In this document: piece by piece, positions 16,534 through 25,054 of the stretch
Layout of the letters: every line of letters starts with the position of its first letter
Position numbering within the stretch: position 1 is the first letter of the stretch
DNA from: Cacconaster sp045599325
GTDB taxonomy: Bacteria > Bacteroidota > Bacteroidia > Bacteroidales > UBA932
Reading direction: 5' to 3'
DNA length: 64,000 bases
NCBI GenBank assembly: GCA_045599325.1
Contig: JAZRVT010000005.1
Coordinates: 33,736 to 97,735 of the forward strand
Notes under the pieces: model-generated
Databases searched by the model: none
What the model was told of the DNA's origin: nothing
What the model saw: only the letters and a program-made list of their open reading frames with translations
Made by a program: the position numbers and the translations under genes

Positions 16534-18090
16534 TTAATCTTTATTGCTCAAAGGATTCTGGTCTTTTGTAATGTCAAGGGCTGCATTGCCATCGAATTCC
16601 ATCTGTGGAATAGGCATAACCCACATATAACAGTCAGGTCTGCTTGTATCGCCTGTCACCTTAGTGATGGCATCGTTGCTGAATCCTTCCTCAGCCACTC
16701 TTACAAAGCCTTGCTTGAGTCTCTTGATATCGAAGATTCTTCCTACTTCAGCCCAAAGTTCAATTCGGCGCTGGATGATGATTTCTTCAAGAAGGGAGCC
16801 AGTCCATTCATCTGTCAACTTACCGAGGGCGGTTCCGGATTTATCACACTTATAATCCGGGTCGCGTTTTGCCATCAGTTCATTGAGGAGGGTGATTGCA
16901 GCTCTGTCATTCCCCAAACGGCATTCCGCTTCAGCTTCAGTAAGTAGCATTTCCTCGTTGCGCATGAAAATATAGTCACCCATATACGTGGATATGTCAG
17001 CATACAGGAACTTCACCTGTTGATAGTGGAAGCCTCCTGCAACTTTCGAATCGGCCACAGCCTCGAACCACTTCCTGCGTATATCATTTGCACCCATCTT
17101 GCTGTAAAGAGTAGGCGTGATGTATTTAGGCTGCCTTGTTCCGTGAGTACCCTCCTTCTGCATATGGGCAAAGAGATTCCTCTGGTAATCAGTCTGGTCA
17201 GAGGTGATGATATGCCCCCATATGACATTCTGCACATCTACTCTGTTCATACCCTTGAGGATATCGTCCGCCTCACCTATCTTCGTATTGCTGCGGGCGA
17301 TGGCAGCACACTCCTTGGCTTTCTGGAAATCGTTCATTTCCATAGCGACCCTTGCTCTGAAACCGTTTGCAGTGAAGTAGTCGATATGAGAGATGTGTGT
17401 CTTCTCGTGTGAAGCATTAAGCCTGGTGATTGCTGTATCCAGGTCAGCCACTATCACATTATAGACCTCCTGCACGCTTGAACGAGGCTTACCCGAAGTT
17501 CCCGCAGAACTCGGCTCTGTGTATACCGGCACGCACGGATCGGACTCGTGGCCTTTGTATGTTCTTGAAAACCATTGAGCGAGCATAAAATAGCTGAAAC
17601 CGCGGATAGCGTATGCCTGGCCAATTATGTAGTTGATCTCTGAAGGAGTGCCCTGCATGATTTCCTTAGAGTCAATGATGTAGTTTGCATTGGCAATGTA
17701 GGTATAGAACTCTTTCCAGGCACTTCCGGAACGGCCTGAAGTTGCGGTCCACCTTTCCTTCATCGTATATGTATGGTCTCTGTAGAACCAGTTTCCACCC
17801 TTAAGCGCTATGATCATATCATCTCCCATTGCATCAGCAGCGAGCAGGTCTGCCCTGAGGGCGAAGTTCATAGTATAGTCACCTGCCGTACTCCAACCAT
17901 GACTGTGCATCAAGGAATAGATGCCATTGAGAGGAACAAGGGCCGCAGTGGTGTTGTCAAACATGCTTGACCCTGATACTTTTGTAGTCGGATTCGTCTC
18001 CAGCGCATCCTCCGAGCAAGAAACGGAGATGCACGCAAACAAAAGCGCCGTTAATATGTATAATGCTGTCTTTTTCATAAGTGTACTCAT
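16534..18090 (-). CDS. SusD/RagB-family nutrient-binding lipoprotein
   Basis: The 518-residue product carries a lipoprotein signal (KKTALYILTALLFACISVSC, lipobox ending in Cys) and the SusD fold: TTAALVPLNGIYSLMHS, YIIGQAYAIRGFSYFMLAQWFSR, FMRNEEMLLTEAEAECRLG and RRIELWAEVGRIFDIKRL. It would cap the SusC barrel at the cell surface and bind substrate. The ATG at 18090 directly abuts the susC stop; a second ATG at 18078 gives a shorter, more standard signal peptide and may be the true start. Confidence 0.95.
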   Translation of the reverse strand: MSTLMKKTALYILTALLFACISVSCSEDALETNPTTKVSGSSMFDNTTAALVPLNGIYSLMHSHGWSTAGDYTMNFALRADLLAADAMGDDMIIALKGGNWFYRDHTYTMKERWTATSGRSGSAWKEFYTYIANANYIIDSKEIMQGTPSEINYIIGQAYAIRGFSYFMLAQWFSRTYKGHESDPCVPVYTEPSSAGTSGKPRSSVQEVYNVIVADLDTAITRLNASHEKTHISHIDYFTANGFRARVAMEMNDFQKAKECAAIARSNTKIGEADDILKGMNRVDVQNVIWGHIITSDQTDYQRNLFAHMQKEGTHGTRQPKYITPTLYSKMGANDIRRKWFEAVADSKVAGGFHYQQVKFLYADISTYMGDYIFMRNEEMLLTEAEAECRLGNDRAAITLLNELMAKRDPDYKCDKSGTALGKLTDEWTGSLLEEIIIQRRIELWAEVGRIFDIKRLKQGFVRVAEEGFSNDAITKVTGDTSRPDCYMWVMPIPQMEFDGNAALDITKDQNPLSNKD

Positions 18091-21000
18091 TTAGAACGTT
18101 ACTTTCAAGCCGATAACAGATGTTTTGGTAGGGTTATAGACATAGTTTGTCGTACCGCCAATGCTCTGCTGAGGGTTCATACCGTTGAGGTGTGTGAATG
18201 TCCAGAAGTTATCAAGGGAGCCATAGATTCTCAACTGCTGAGCCTTGATCCCCTGAATCCATTTCTTAGGGAGGTTAAATCCGAGAGTGATGTTCTTGAT
18301 TGCAAAATAAGAAGCATCGATAAGCAGACGGCTCGAGATAGGTGACGAACCGCCGAGTTCAGCACGAGGCACATCTGTCACGTCACCCGGCTTCTGCCAT
18401 CTGTCAAGCACATAAGTAGAAAGGGCCCTGCCTGTCTGTGTAGGCGCCACTAACTCCTTATAGATCTGGTCATAAACCTTGCCGCCAAGTGAATAGGTAG
18501 TCAATATGCTGAGGTCCACATACTTGAAGATTTCAAAATCGGTACCGATGGAACCGGTGAGCTTAGGCATACGGCTCCCTAGATAATACTTGCATCCAGT
18601 CGCAACTGCGAAGTCAGTAGTCAGATACTCTCCTACAGGATTTCCATTCTCATCCATGCTTTCATATGCCCAGAACTGTTCCTTTCCAGTTTCAGGATCC
18701 ACGCCTGCGTGCTTTACCATATAGAAGGTGTACATCGGCCGGCCTTCCTCATAGATCTGTTGTCCGCTGACATAAGAAGGCGACTCTGTAGTAAGTTTCA
18801 ATATCTTGTTCTGGATTGAAGTTCCCATCACGCTCGCCTTCCAGGTGAAGTTCTTTCTGTCCACGAGAACACCTCTTACAGAAAACTCGACACCCTTGTT
18901 CTCAAGGCTTCCCACATTCGCATCATATCCGCTGAAACCGGTGGACACGGCCATAGGATAGTTCAGGAGCATATCTCTTGTGACTCTGTCGTAGTACTCC
19001 ACTGTGAAATCGAGTCTGTCACCGAACATTCTGGCATCGAGTCCGACGTTCAAGTTGGCATTCTTTTCCCAAGTCACGTTCTTGTTCTCCAATGAAGAGA
19101 CCACTGCTCCCTGAGCTCCGTCATTAGGATGCCCGAGCTCGTAGAAACTCTGCCATGCATAGTAAGTGTCAAGGTCATCATTTCCCTGAACGCCATAACT
19201 GACCCTCAGATTGAGATTGTTGAGCCATCCTACCGACTGCATGAAGTTCTCATTAGTTACGCGCCAGTTAGCACCGACAGACCAGAAATTGCCCCAACGG
19301 TTTTCTTTATAGAAACGGGATGAACCGTCACGACGGAAAGAAGCCGAGAAATAATATCTGTTCTTGTAATCATAGTTGATACGGGAAAGATAGGACTCGA
19401 TAGCATAGACATTCGAGTATGAGTCATTGTCAACACTGGATGTGGCAGGACGAAGCTCATATATTCCATCTGTCAGATTTGATTTGGTGGCATCCAGATA
19501 ATGGTACACATAATTGTAGTACTCGTGACCGCCTACGAAATCTATGGTGTGTCCGGAGAATGTCCTGTTATAGGTCAGCAGCTGGTTGAAGGTGAAGCTT
19601 GTAGTTCTCTTGAAATATTTATAGAGGCGGCCGTTTGCAGGTGCATAGGATCCGTTATACATATTGTTGTACTGGGTCTGATAGATGTCACGGTTGTCAC
19701 CGCCGAAGTTGGCTGTCAACTTGAGCCCCTTGAGCCATCCTGCATTATCCTTGTCAGTGCCGAGACGGAGGTAAGTCCTGACACTTTCATTCATTCCCTC
19801 CTGAGAGTTGTCATCTTCATAGATAAGACCGACCACATTCCAACCCGGCCAGGACGGTCTTGTCTCACCATAGTCATATACCAAGTTCCCGAGCTCATCG
19901 TAAATCTGCTTGCCTGAAGCGTCTTTTGCATAGATTGGATAAATAGGACCTATGAGCTGTGCATAGTAGAACTGGTTGCCGTATGAGTTTCCTGTAGTCA
20001 GGATTCCCTTGAAATCAGTCTTTGCAAGAGAAACGTTGAGGCCTGCGGAAATCCAGTGTGTAATTTCAGAATCCACATTTGCTCTCGCGCTGAATCTCGT
20101 ATAGCCGGCATTGTTGACATATCCGTCCTCATCAAGATAGCCCAAAGAGAGCATGGATTTGGTCTTTTCCGTGCCGCCTGTCACAGAAAGCAGGTGCTCT
20201 GTCCTGAAAGCGTTGTGGTGAACGACGCCGTCATCAAGCCAGTCCTCATCCCATACAGGAGTTGCATCGCTGCGGACATGACCTGTTTCATCAATGATAT
20301 TTCCCCAGGTGTAGTTCTTGAACGGGTTGTAGATCTCACCGCCCATTGTCGTCGACATATTGTCTCTTGCTGCCTGCTCTGCTTCTTCCCAGCTGTAATT
20401 GCCTGTATCCCAGTACTTGTTTCTCAAAGACTCGTAGCTGAGCTGTGTCCACTGTTTCTGGTCAAGTCTGTCATAATATTTGAGAGCAGGATTAGACCAG
20501 CCCACTATGCCAGTGTAAGTGACGGTCGGCTGACCGGCCTTGCCTTTCTTGGTAGTAATCATAACTACGCCGTTTGCACCACGCGCACCATAAAGAGCGC
20601 CTGAAGAAGCATCCTTGAGGACGGTGATACTTTCAATATCATTAGGATTGATGGCATTCAAGCCCCCATCATAAGGGATGCCGTCCACTACGTAGAGAGG
20701 TTCCTTTGAAGCATTGATTGAGCCATAGCCACGAATCACAATGCTGTTTCCCTCGCCCGGAGCACCGGAGCCTGATGTCACCATCACACCGGCGACCTGA
20801 CCCTCAAGTGACTTGGCCACATTGGCAGAAACTCTCTGCTCGATCTTCTTATCATCAACAACAGCAGCAGAGCCGGTGATTGAACCTTTCTTTGCAGTAC
20901 CATAGGCTACGACCACCGTTTCTTCAAGCAGCTGCGCATCTTTCTTGAGAGCAACCGCTATGCTCTGACGTTTCTTCACAGCGACAATCTGAGAGGTGTA

Positions 21001-21498
21001 TCCGATTGAAGAAATTTCCAGTTCACCGTCGAAAGGTACATTTTCTATGGTGAATTCTCCATTCTCATTTGCAGAGACACCGTTCATCGTACCCTTGAGG
21101 ACAATGCTCGCAAAGGCGATAGGGGTTCCATCTTCAATGGCGGTGACTTTACCTGTCACCTTGAGTCCGGACGGCTGCTCTTTTGGTGCAGGATCACCCT
21201 TTTTCAAAACGACTGCTTGACGTACAATTTCATAAGTAAGTCCTGTTTCCTGGCAAATCCTGCCGAGAACTTCCGTGAATCCAACATTGTCCATAGAAAC
21301 AGTCAAAGGAGCGATTCCGCTCAGCTCCTGCTTCTGATAAACAAAAGTGTAGTTTGTTTTACTTTCGAGATCTGCAAGGACTTGCACAATTGGTGCATCC
21401 TTATAGTTGACACTGAATGTCTGTGCCTTTACCGCAGAAGGTATGAGCATCAGGCAAACCAACAGCGCCATGCTAAGTTTTTTAAAGGTCTCTGACAT
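18091..21498 (-). CDS. SusC/RagA-family TonB-dependent transporter with STN domain
   Basis: The 1135-residue product has a signal peptide, then an STN domain (about 26-95: FSVNYKDAPIVQVLADLESKT), a carboxypeptidase-like domain (about 110-195), a TonB-dependent plug with GYGSINASKEPLYVVDGIPYDGG and SGALYGARGANGVVMITTKKG, and a long barrel ending in a C-terminal Phe. The STN domain is typical of transporters that signal to a FecR-like anti-sigma factor, and one is encoded 18 bases upstream. The partner SusD follows with no gap. No glycoside hydrolase lies nearby, so the cargo is more likely peptide-like than glycan. Confidence 0.96.
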   Translation of the reverse strand: MSETFKKLSMALLVCLMLIPSAVKAQTFSVNYKDAPIVQVLADLESKTNYTFVYQKQELSGIAPLTVSMDNVGFTEVLGRICQETGLTYEIVRQAVVLKKGDPAPKEQPSGLKVTGKVTAIEDGTPIAFASIVLKGTMNGVSANENGEFTIENVPFDGELEISSIGYTSQIVAVKKRQSIAVALKKDAQLLEETVVVAYGTAKKGSITGSAAVVDDKKIEQRVSANVAKSLEGQVAGVMVTSGSGAPGEGNSIVIRGYGSINASKEPLYVVDGIPYDGGLNAINPNDIESITVLKDASSGALYGARGANGVVMITTKKGKAGQPTVTYTGIVGWSNPALKYYDRLDQKQWTQLSYESLRNKYWDTGNYSWEEAEQAARDNMSTTMGGEIYNPFKNYTWGNIIDETGHVRSDATPVWDEDWLDDGVVHHNAFRTEHLLSVTGGTEKTKSMLSLGYLDEDGYVNNAGYTRFSARANVDSEITHWISAGLNVSLAKTDFKGILTTGNSYGNQFYYAQLIGPIYPIYAKDASGKQIYDELGNLVYDYGETRPSWPGWNVVGLIYEDDNSQEGMNESVRTYLRLGTDKDNAGWLKGLKLTANFGGDNRDIYQTQYNNMYNGSYAPANGRLYKYFKRTTSFTFNQLLTYNRTFSGHTIDFVGGHEYYNYVYHYLDATKSNLTDGIYELRPATSSVDNDSYSNVYAIESYLSRINYDYKNRYYFSASFRRDGSSRFYKENRWGNFWSVGANWRVTNENFMQSVGWLNNLNLRVSYGVQGNDDLDTYYAWQSFYELGHPNDGAQGAVVSSLENKNVTWEKNANLNVGLDARMFGDRLDFTVEYYDRVTRDMLLNYPMAVSTGFSGYDANVGSLENKGVEFSVRGVLVDRKNFTWKASVMGTSIQNKILKLTTESPSYVSGQQIYEEGRPMYTFYMVKHAGVDPETGKEQFWAYESMDENGNPVGEYLTTDFAVATGCKYYLGSRMPKLTGSIGTDFEIFKYVDLSILTTYSLGGKVYDQIYKELVAPTQTGRALSTYVLDRWQKPGDVTDVPRAELGGSSPISSRLLIDASYFAIKNITLGFNLPKKWIQGIKAQQLRIYGSLDNFWTFTHLNGMNPQQSIGGTTNYVYNPTKTSVIGLKVTF

Positions 21499-21516
21499 AA
21501 TTTATATAATTTGGTT

Positions 21517-22707
21517 TTATGGTCTCTTTGAAATCAGTATCCTGTTGTTTTCCACTGCAAAATGGAGATGTCCACTCTTTTCCAGGACTTCAAGCACATC
21601 TCCGAACTTTCCGTTGCGGGCAAGCCTTCCCATAAAAACGGTTTTGGCAGCCTCCTCCGATTTAAACTCATAGGAGAAGTCGTACCAACGGCTCAGCTGT
21701 CTCATTATCTGTTCAAGCGTCTGCTCCTCAAAAACGAACATTCCGTCTTTCCAGCTTGTCACCAAATCCGTTGAAACAGGCTTGACTTGAGTGGACCCGT
21801 CACCTTTGGCGAAGGAGGCCTGATGTCCCGGGGTAAGAATCAGTTCGCTGTCGCTGCCGTCGTTCTTTTTCAGAGAGATACACCCGTTGACAAGCGTGGT
21901 ATAGACACACTCGTCTTCCTCATATGAGAGAACGTTGAACTCTGTGCCATAGACACAGACCGTCTGTCCTGAAGTCCTGACTCTGAACTGCCGGCCCCTG
22001 CTGTCTTTGGCCACCTTGAAATAGGCCTCTCCGGTCAATTCCACATCTCGTGTATCACCGTCGAAACAATCCGGATACCTCAAGACTGATTCAGCATTCA
22101 ACCACACTTCAGAACCATCCTCCAGAACTATATGGAACTCACCGCCGCGGGGAATGGAAAGATTGTTGAGTGCCTCGCGATCCTTGGCCGACTTCTCCCT
22201 TTTCTCTTTCGCCGCCGTTATGGCTTCGTGGTTGTTTGCCTCATTATTGCCAAGGACGACTGTCTGCCCGTTGTCCGTAACAAGGGTCGCCTTTGTCTCG
22301 CCCGGACGTATGGACTCGAAATAGGACGTTTCCTGCGTTTTCTTCAGAAGATTCTCATACTTTCGATGATAACTTATCAATTGCCAGGAAAGTATGGACA
22401 ATGCTATAAATGCGGAAGCTGCTACAGCACGCATTGCTGCAAGATGTTTGCGCTGCGCCTTTCTGTATTCTATTGTAATCCTGTTCTGCATCGATCGCGC
22501 AGCTCCCTGAGGATCAATGAGATTCCATTGTTCTAATTTCCCGGCATACCAGTTCTCTGCCATAATCTTATCAAAAAGCTTCGCATTGGCAGGGTTTGTG
22601 TCAATCCAGTTCTGAAGTTCGGAGGATTCTTCTTCAGAAACCACCTGAAAAATGTTTTTGGAAATCAGTTCCGCAATCCGTTCAAAATCCACGTCCTTTT
22701 CTATCAT
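21517..22707 (-). CDS. FecR-family anti-sigma factor
   Basis: Taken from ATG 22707, the product is 396 residues: a cytoplasmic N-terminal region that binds sigma (FERIAELISKNIFQVVSEEE), one membrane helix (about residues 98-120, AVAASAFIALSILSWQLI), and periplasmic FecR domains (LNNLSIPRGGEFHIVLEDGSEVWLNAESVLRYP; VKPVSTDLVTSWKDGMFVFEEQTLEQIM). It should relay the transporter's ligand state to the divergent ECF sigma factor. The frame is open from an ATG at 22746, but its extra 13 residues look unlike the family. Confidence 0.92.
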   Translation of the reverse strand: MIEKDVDFERIAELISKNIFQVVSEEESSELQNWIDTNPANAKLFDKIMAENWYAGKLEQWNLIDPQGAARSMQNRITIEYRKAQRKHLAAMRAVAASAFIALSILSWQLISYHRKYENLLKKTQETSYFESIRPGETKATLVTDNGQTVVLGNNEANNHEAITAAKEKREKSAKDREALNNLSIPRGGEFHIVLEDGSEVWLNAESVLRYPDCFDGDTRDVELTGEAYFKVAKDSRGRQFRVRTSGQTVCVYGTEFNVLSYEEDECVYTTLVNGCISLKKNDGSDSELILTPGHQASFAKGDGSTQVKPVSTDLVTSWKDGMFVFEEQTLEQIMRQLSRWYDFSYEFKSEEAAKTVFMGRLARNGKFGDVLEVLEKSGHLHFAVENNRILISKRP

Positions 22708-22804
22708 TTGCCTGGCATTATTTATCCAACTGAATATATGACACATTCAGATAAAAAAAGTATACATGAATTCTGAAATATGACAACATATCCATGCTAT
22801 TCTG

Positions 22805-22812
22805 TAACTTTG
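22805..22812 (+). promoter_or_regulatory. -7 promoter element of the ECF sigma gene
   Basis: TAACTTTG matches TAnnTTTG and ends 8 bases before the ATG at 22821. It lies inside the longest possible frame, which argues against the upstream start at 22794 and for a very short leader. Confidence 0.55.
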
Positions 22813-22820
22813 CGTTGAGT

Positions 22821-23387
22821 ATGGACGAACACTCTATATATGATGATTTCATCTCTGGAGATATCGAGTCCCTGTATATGAAGATATACAGAGGTCTTGT
22901 CTCATTCGCTAACAGCTATCTGAGCCCTAATTACTCTTTCCTTTCGGAAGATGTCGTTCAAGAGTGCATCTACAATGCATTCAAGAGGAAAGACAGCATC
23001 AAGCGCGGATTTCTGAAAGCATATCTGTTCACATCGGTACGCAACGCCTGTCTCAATATCCTGAGAAAAGGCCGGTCCAATGAGAACTATTTGAAATACT
23101 TCAATGAAAGTGAAAACGATATAATCAACAATATCATTGAAGAAGAGACATTCCACATCTTGTTCACAACCATCGAAAAGCTATCCTTCAACCACAGGGA
23201 AGTATTGAACATGTCATTTTTTGAAGGATTGAAAATCAGCGAGATCGCTCAGAGGCTCGGTCTGTCTGAAATAGCCGTCAAAAAAAGAAAGGCCAACGCT
23301 TTGGAAGCCCTTAAGGACTTACTGGCGAGAGAAGGCGTTCTTGGCGCAGGCATGGCGACTGTCTCTCTCGTACTGCGACTGCTTTAA
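22821..23387 (+). CDS. ECF-type RNA polymerase sigma-70 factor
   Basis: From MDEHSIYDDF the product is 188 residues. Region 2 is visible at about 15-85 (LYMKIYRGLVSFANSYL; DVVQECIYNAFKRKDSIKRGFLKAYLFTSVRNACLNILRK) and region 4 at about 120-172 (FNHREVLNMSFFEGLKISEIAQRLGLSEIAVKKRKANALEAL, a helix-turn-helix). It is divergent from fecR and susC and is likely the regulator they control. The hydrophobic tail after region 4 (GAGMATVSLVLRLL) is seen in some Bacteroidota ECF factors. Confidence 0.93.
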   Translation: MDEHSIYDDFISGDIESLYMKIYRGLVSFANSYLSPNYSFLSEDVVQECIYNAFKRKDSIKRGFLKAYLFTSVRNACLNILRKGRSNENYLKYFNESENDIINNIIEEETFHILFTTIEKLSFNHREVLNMSFFEGLKISEIAQRLGLSEIAVKKRKANALEALKDLLAREGVLGAGMATVSLVLRLL

Positions 23388-23427
23388 CTCCAATTTGATT
23401 CCTGCCTGCCGGAAACGATCCAGCACG

Positions 23428-24033
23428 TTATTTACCCAGATAATCCGCCACTTCGCAGAGTTCGCGGTAGAAGTCCTCGCCGTAGGCGGCGATGAGGGGT
23501 TCGCGGAGGAATCTGTAGACAGGGACGTCATCGCGGCGACCTTTGTCGAAGGCGCACTTGCAGATGTCCCAGCGGTGGAGGTTGAGGGCGGTCAGACCGT
23601 TTGAGAGCACCTTCGCGCGTATCGGGTAGAGACGGCAGGAAATCGGCTTGACAAAGCCGCCACGCTTTGCCCGAAGGGCATCATTTCCGAGGCACCAGGC
23701 CCTCTCCACGGCACACATACAGTTATTGCCCTCAAAATGTGTGAAGGCACACTCCTCGCTGCCGCCGAGCAGCGGAGTGACCGCATCGCCGTCGATGTCG
23801 ATCTCGAAGAAACCGGTCTCCGCAACCTTCTCCCGGCCGGCCTCGCTCATATATGGAGAGTACTCCTCATAGTGGCGCTCAAGAAGTTCATCCTCCCCGT
23901 CAGAGAGCGGTGCGCCGCTGTCACCTATAATACAACAGGCCCCGCGGCATACCTCATAGTCGCAGCAGAAGCGCTCGGTGATGATCTCCGAGGAGACAAG
24001 AGTCTCCCCTATCTGTATGATGGATGGTATCAT
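23428..24033 (-). CDS. DUF3109 cysteine-rich protein
   Basis: The product is 201 residues from MIPSIIQIGETLVSSEIITE. It carries FCCDYEVCRGACCI near the N-terminus, SCRLYPI and a further set of cysteines (CAFTHFEGNNCMCAVERAWC, WDICKCAF), the pattern of DUF3109/YkgJ-like proteins thought to bind a metal or iron-sulfur cluster. The function is unknown. The ATG at 24033 is chosen because the longer frame starts with TTG inside the promoter element. It is divergent from the TPR gene. Confidence 0.88.
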   Translation of the reverse strand: MIPSIIQIGETLVSSEIITERFCCDYEVCRGACCIIGDSGAPLSDGEDELLERHYEEYSPYMSEAGREKVAETGFFEIDIDGDAVTPLLGGSEECAFTHFEGNNCMCAVERAWCLGNDALRAKRGGFVKPISCRLYPIRAKVLSNGLTALNLHRWDICKCAFDKGRRDDVPVYRFLREPLIAAYGEDFYRELCEVADYLGK

Positions 24034-24039
24034 TATTTG

Positions 24040-24067
24040 CAAATTTAAACAATTGTTGATAATTTTG
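24040..24067. promoter_or_regulatory. Divergent promoter elements (DUF3109 and TPR genes)
   Basis: On the minus strand TAAATTTG (24047-24040) ends 6 bases before the DUF3109 ATG, suggesting a nearly leaderless message. On the plus strand TAATTTTG (24060-24067) with TTTG at 24036-24039 (20-base spacing) faces the TPR gene at 24119. Confidence 0.55.
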
Positions 24068-24118
24068 GCAGACTTTATGCTTTAACACCCGCTCGTAAAC
24101 TTAAATACAGACCCGATA

Positions 24119-25054
24119 ATGAAAAAGATTCTCACAGTAATTGCAGTCGCTATCTGCACTTTCGCAACAGTTGCGGCACAGGACCTCGAATCCCTCACTG
24201 AAACCTACAACAATGCTGCAGCTGCCATTGAAACTGACAAGACTCAGGCTATCAGCCTCTTCGAGCAGGCTCTCGAAGCAGCCGGCGTACTCGGTGAAGA
24301 GGGTAATGAAATTGCTGCACAGTGCAAGGGCATCCTCCCTAAGCTCTACCTCCAGGTAGGCAAGGAGCTCGCTAACGCAAAGGATATGGACGGCGCGATG
24401 GAGAAGATTCAGAAAGCCGCCGCTCTCGCTGAAGAGTTCGGTGACGCTGAGACCGCAGCAGACGCAAAGGAGCTCGGTCCTCAGATTCTGATGATGGATG
24501 CAAATTCACTCCTCAGGGCAAAGGATTATGCAAATGCTGCCGCAGCATATCAGAAAGTCATTGACATTGACCCTGCAAACGGTGACGCCCTCTTCTACAA
24601 GGGCCAGGCACTCTCAGCAGCCGGCGATATGGACGGTGCAATCAAGGCTCTCACACTCGCTTCTGAGAACGGAAAGGAAGAGGCTTCTGCAAAGCTCCTC
24701 TCAAACATCTATGTGAAGAAAGCAGTCGCTTGCCAGAAGGCAAAGGACATGAAGGGCGCTCTTGAGAACGCTCAGGCTTCAACTCAGTATGTCGACAATG
24801 CCAACGCTGAGAAGATCATCGGCACAGCAGCGCTCTCACTCAAGCAGTACAAAGTCTCAGCAGACGGTTTCGAGGCATACCTCGCAATGAAACCGGATGC
24901 AGCTGACAAGGCTCAGACAATGTACCAGCTCGGCACTGCACTCGTCGGCGCCGGTGAGAACAGCAAGGCTTGCGGTTACTTCAAGCAGATTGCCCAGGAT
25001 GCAAAATGGGGCGAGGCTGCACGCTATCAGATCACAACTCTCAAATGCCAGTAG
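24119..25054 (+). CDS. Exported tetratricopeptide-repeat protein
   Basis: The 311-residue product has a signal peptide (MKKILTVIAVAICTFATVAAQ) followed by Ala-rich helical repeats, including clear TPR units (LLRAKDYANAAAAYQKVIDIDPANGDALFYKGQAL and later copies) to the C-terminus. TPR proteins mediate protein interactions; the partner is unknown. Codon use (GCA, CTC and AAG rich) suggests high expression. Its 3' end overlaps the U32 gene by 10 bases, so the two are probably translationally linked. Confidence 0.88.
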   Translation: MKKILTVIAVAICTFATVAAQDLESLTETYNNAAAAIETDKTQAISLFEQALEAAGVLGEEGNEIAAQCKGILPKLYLQVGKELANAKDMDGAMEKIQKAAALAEEFGDAETAADAKELGPQILMMDANSLLRAKDYANAAAAYQKVIDIDPANGDALFYKGQALSAAGDMDGAIKALTLASENGKEEASAKLLSNIYVKKAVACQKAKDMKGALENAQASTQYVDNANAEKIIGTAALSLKQYKVSADGFEAYLAMKPDAADKAQTMYQLGTALVGAGENSKACGYFKQIAQDAKWGEAARYQITTLKCQ

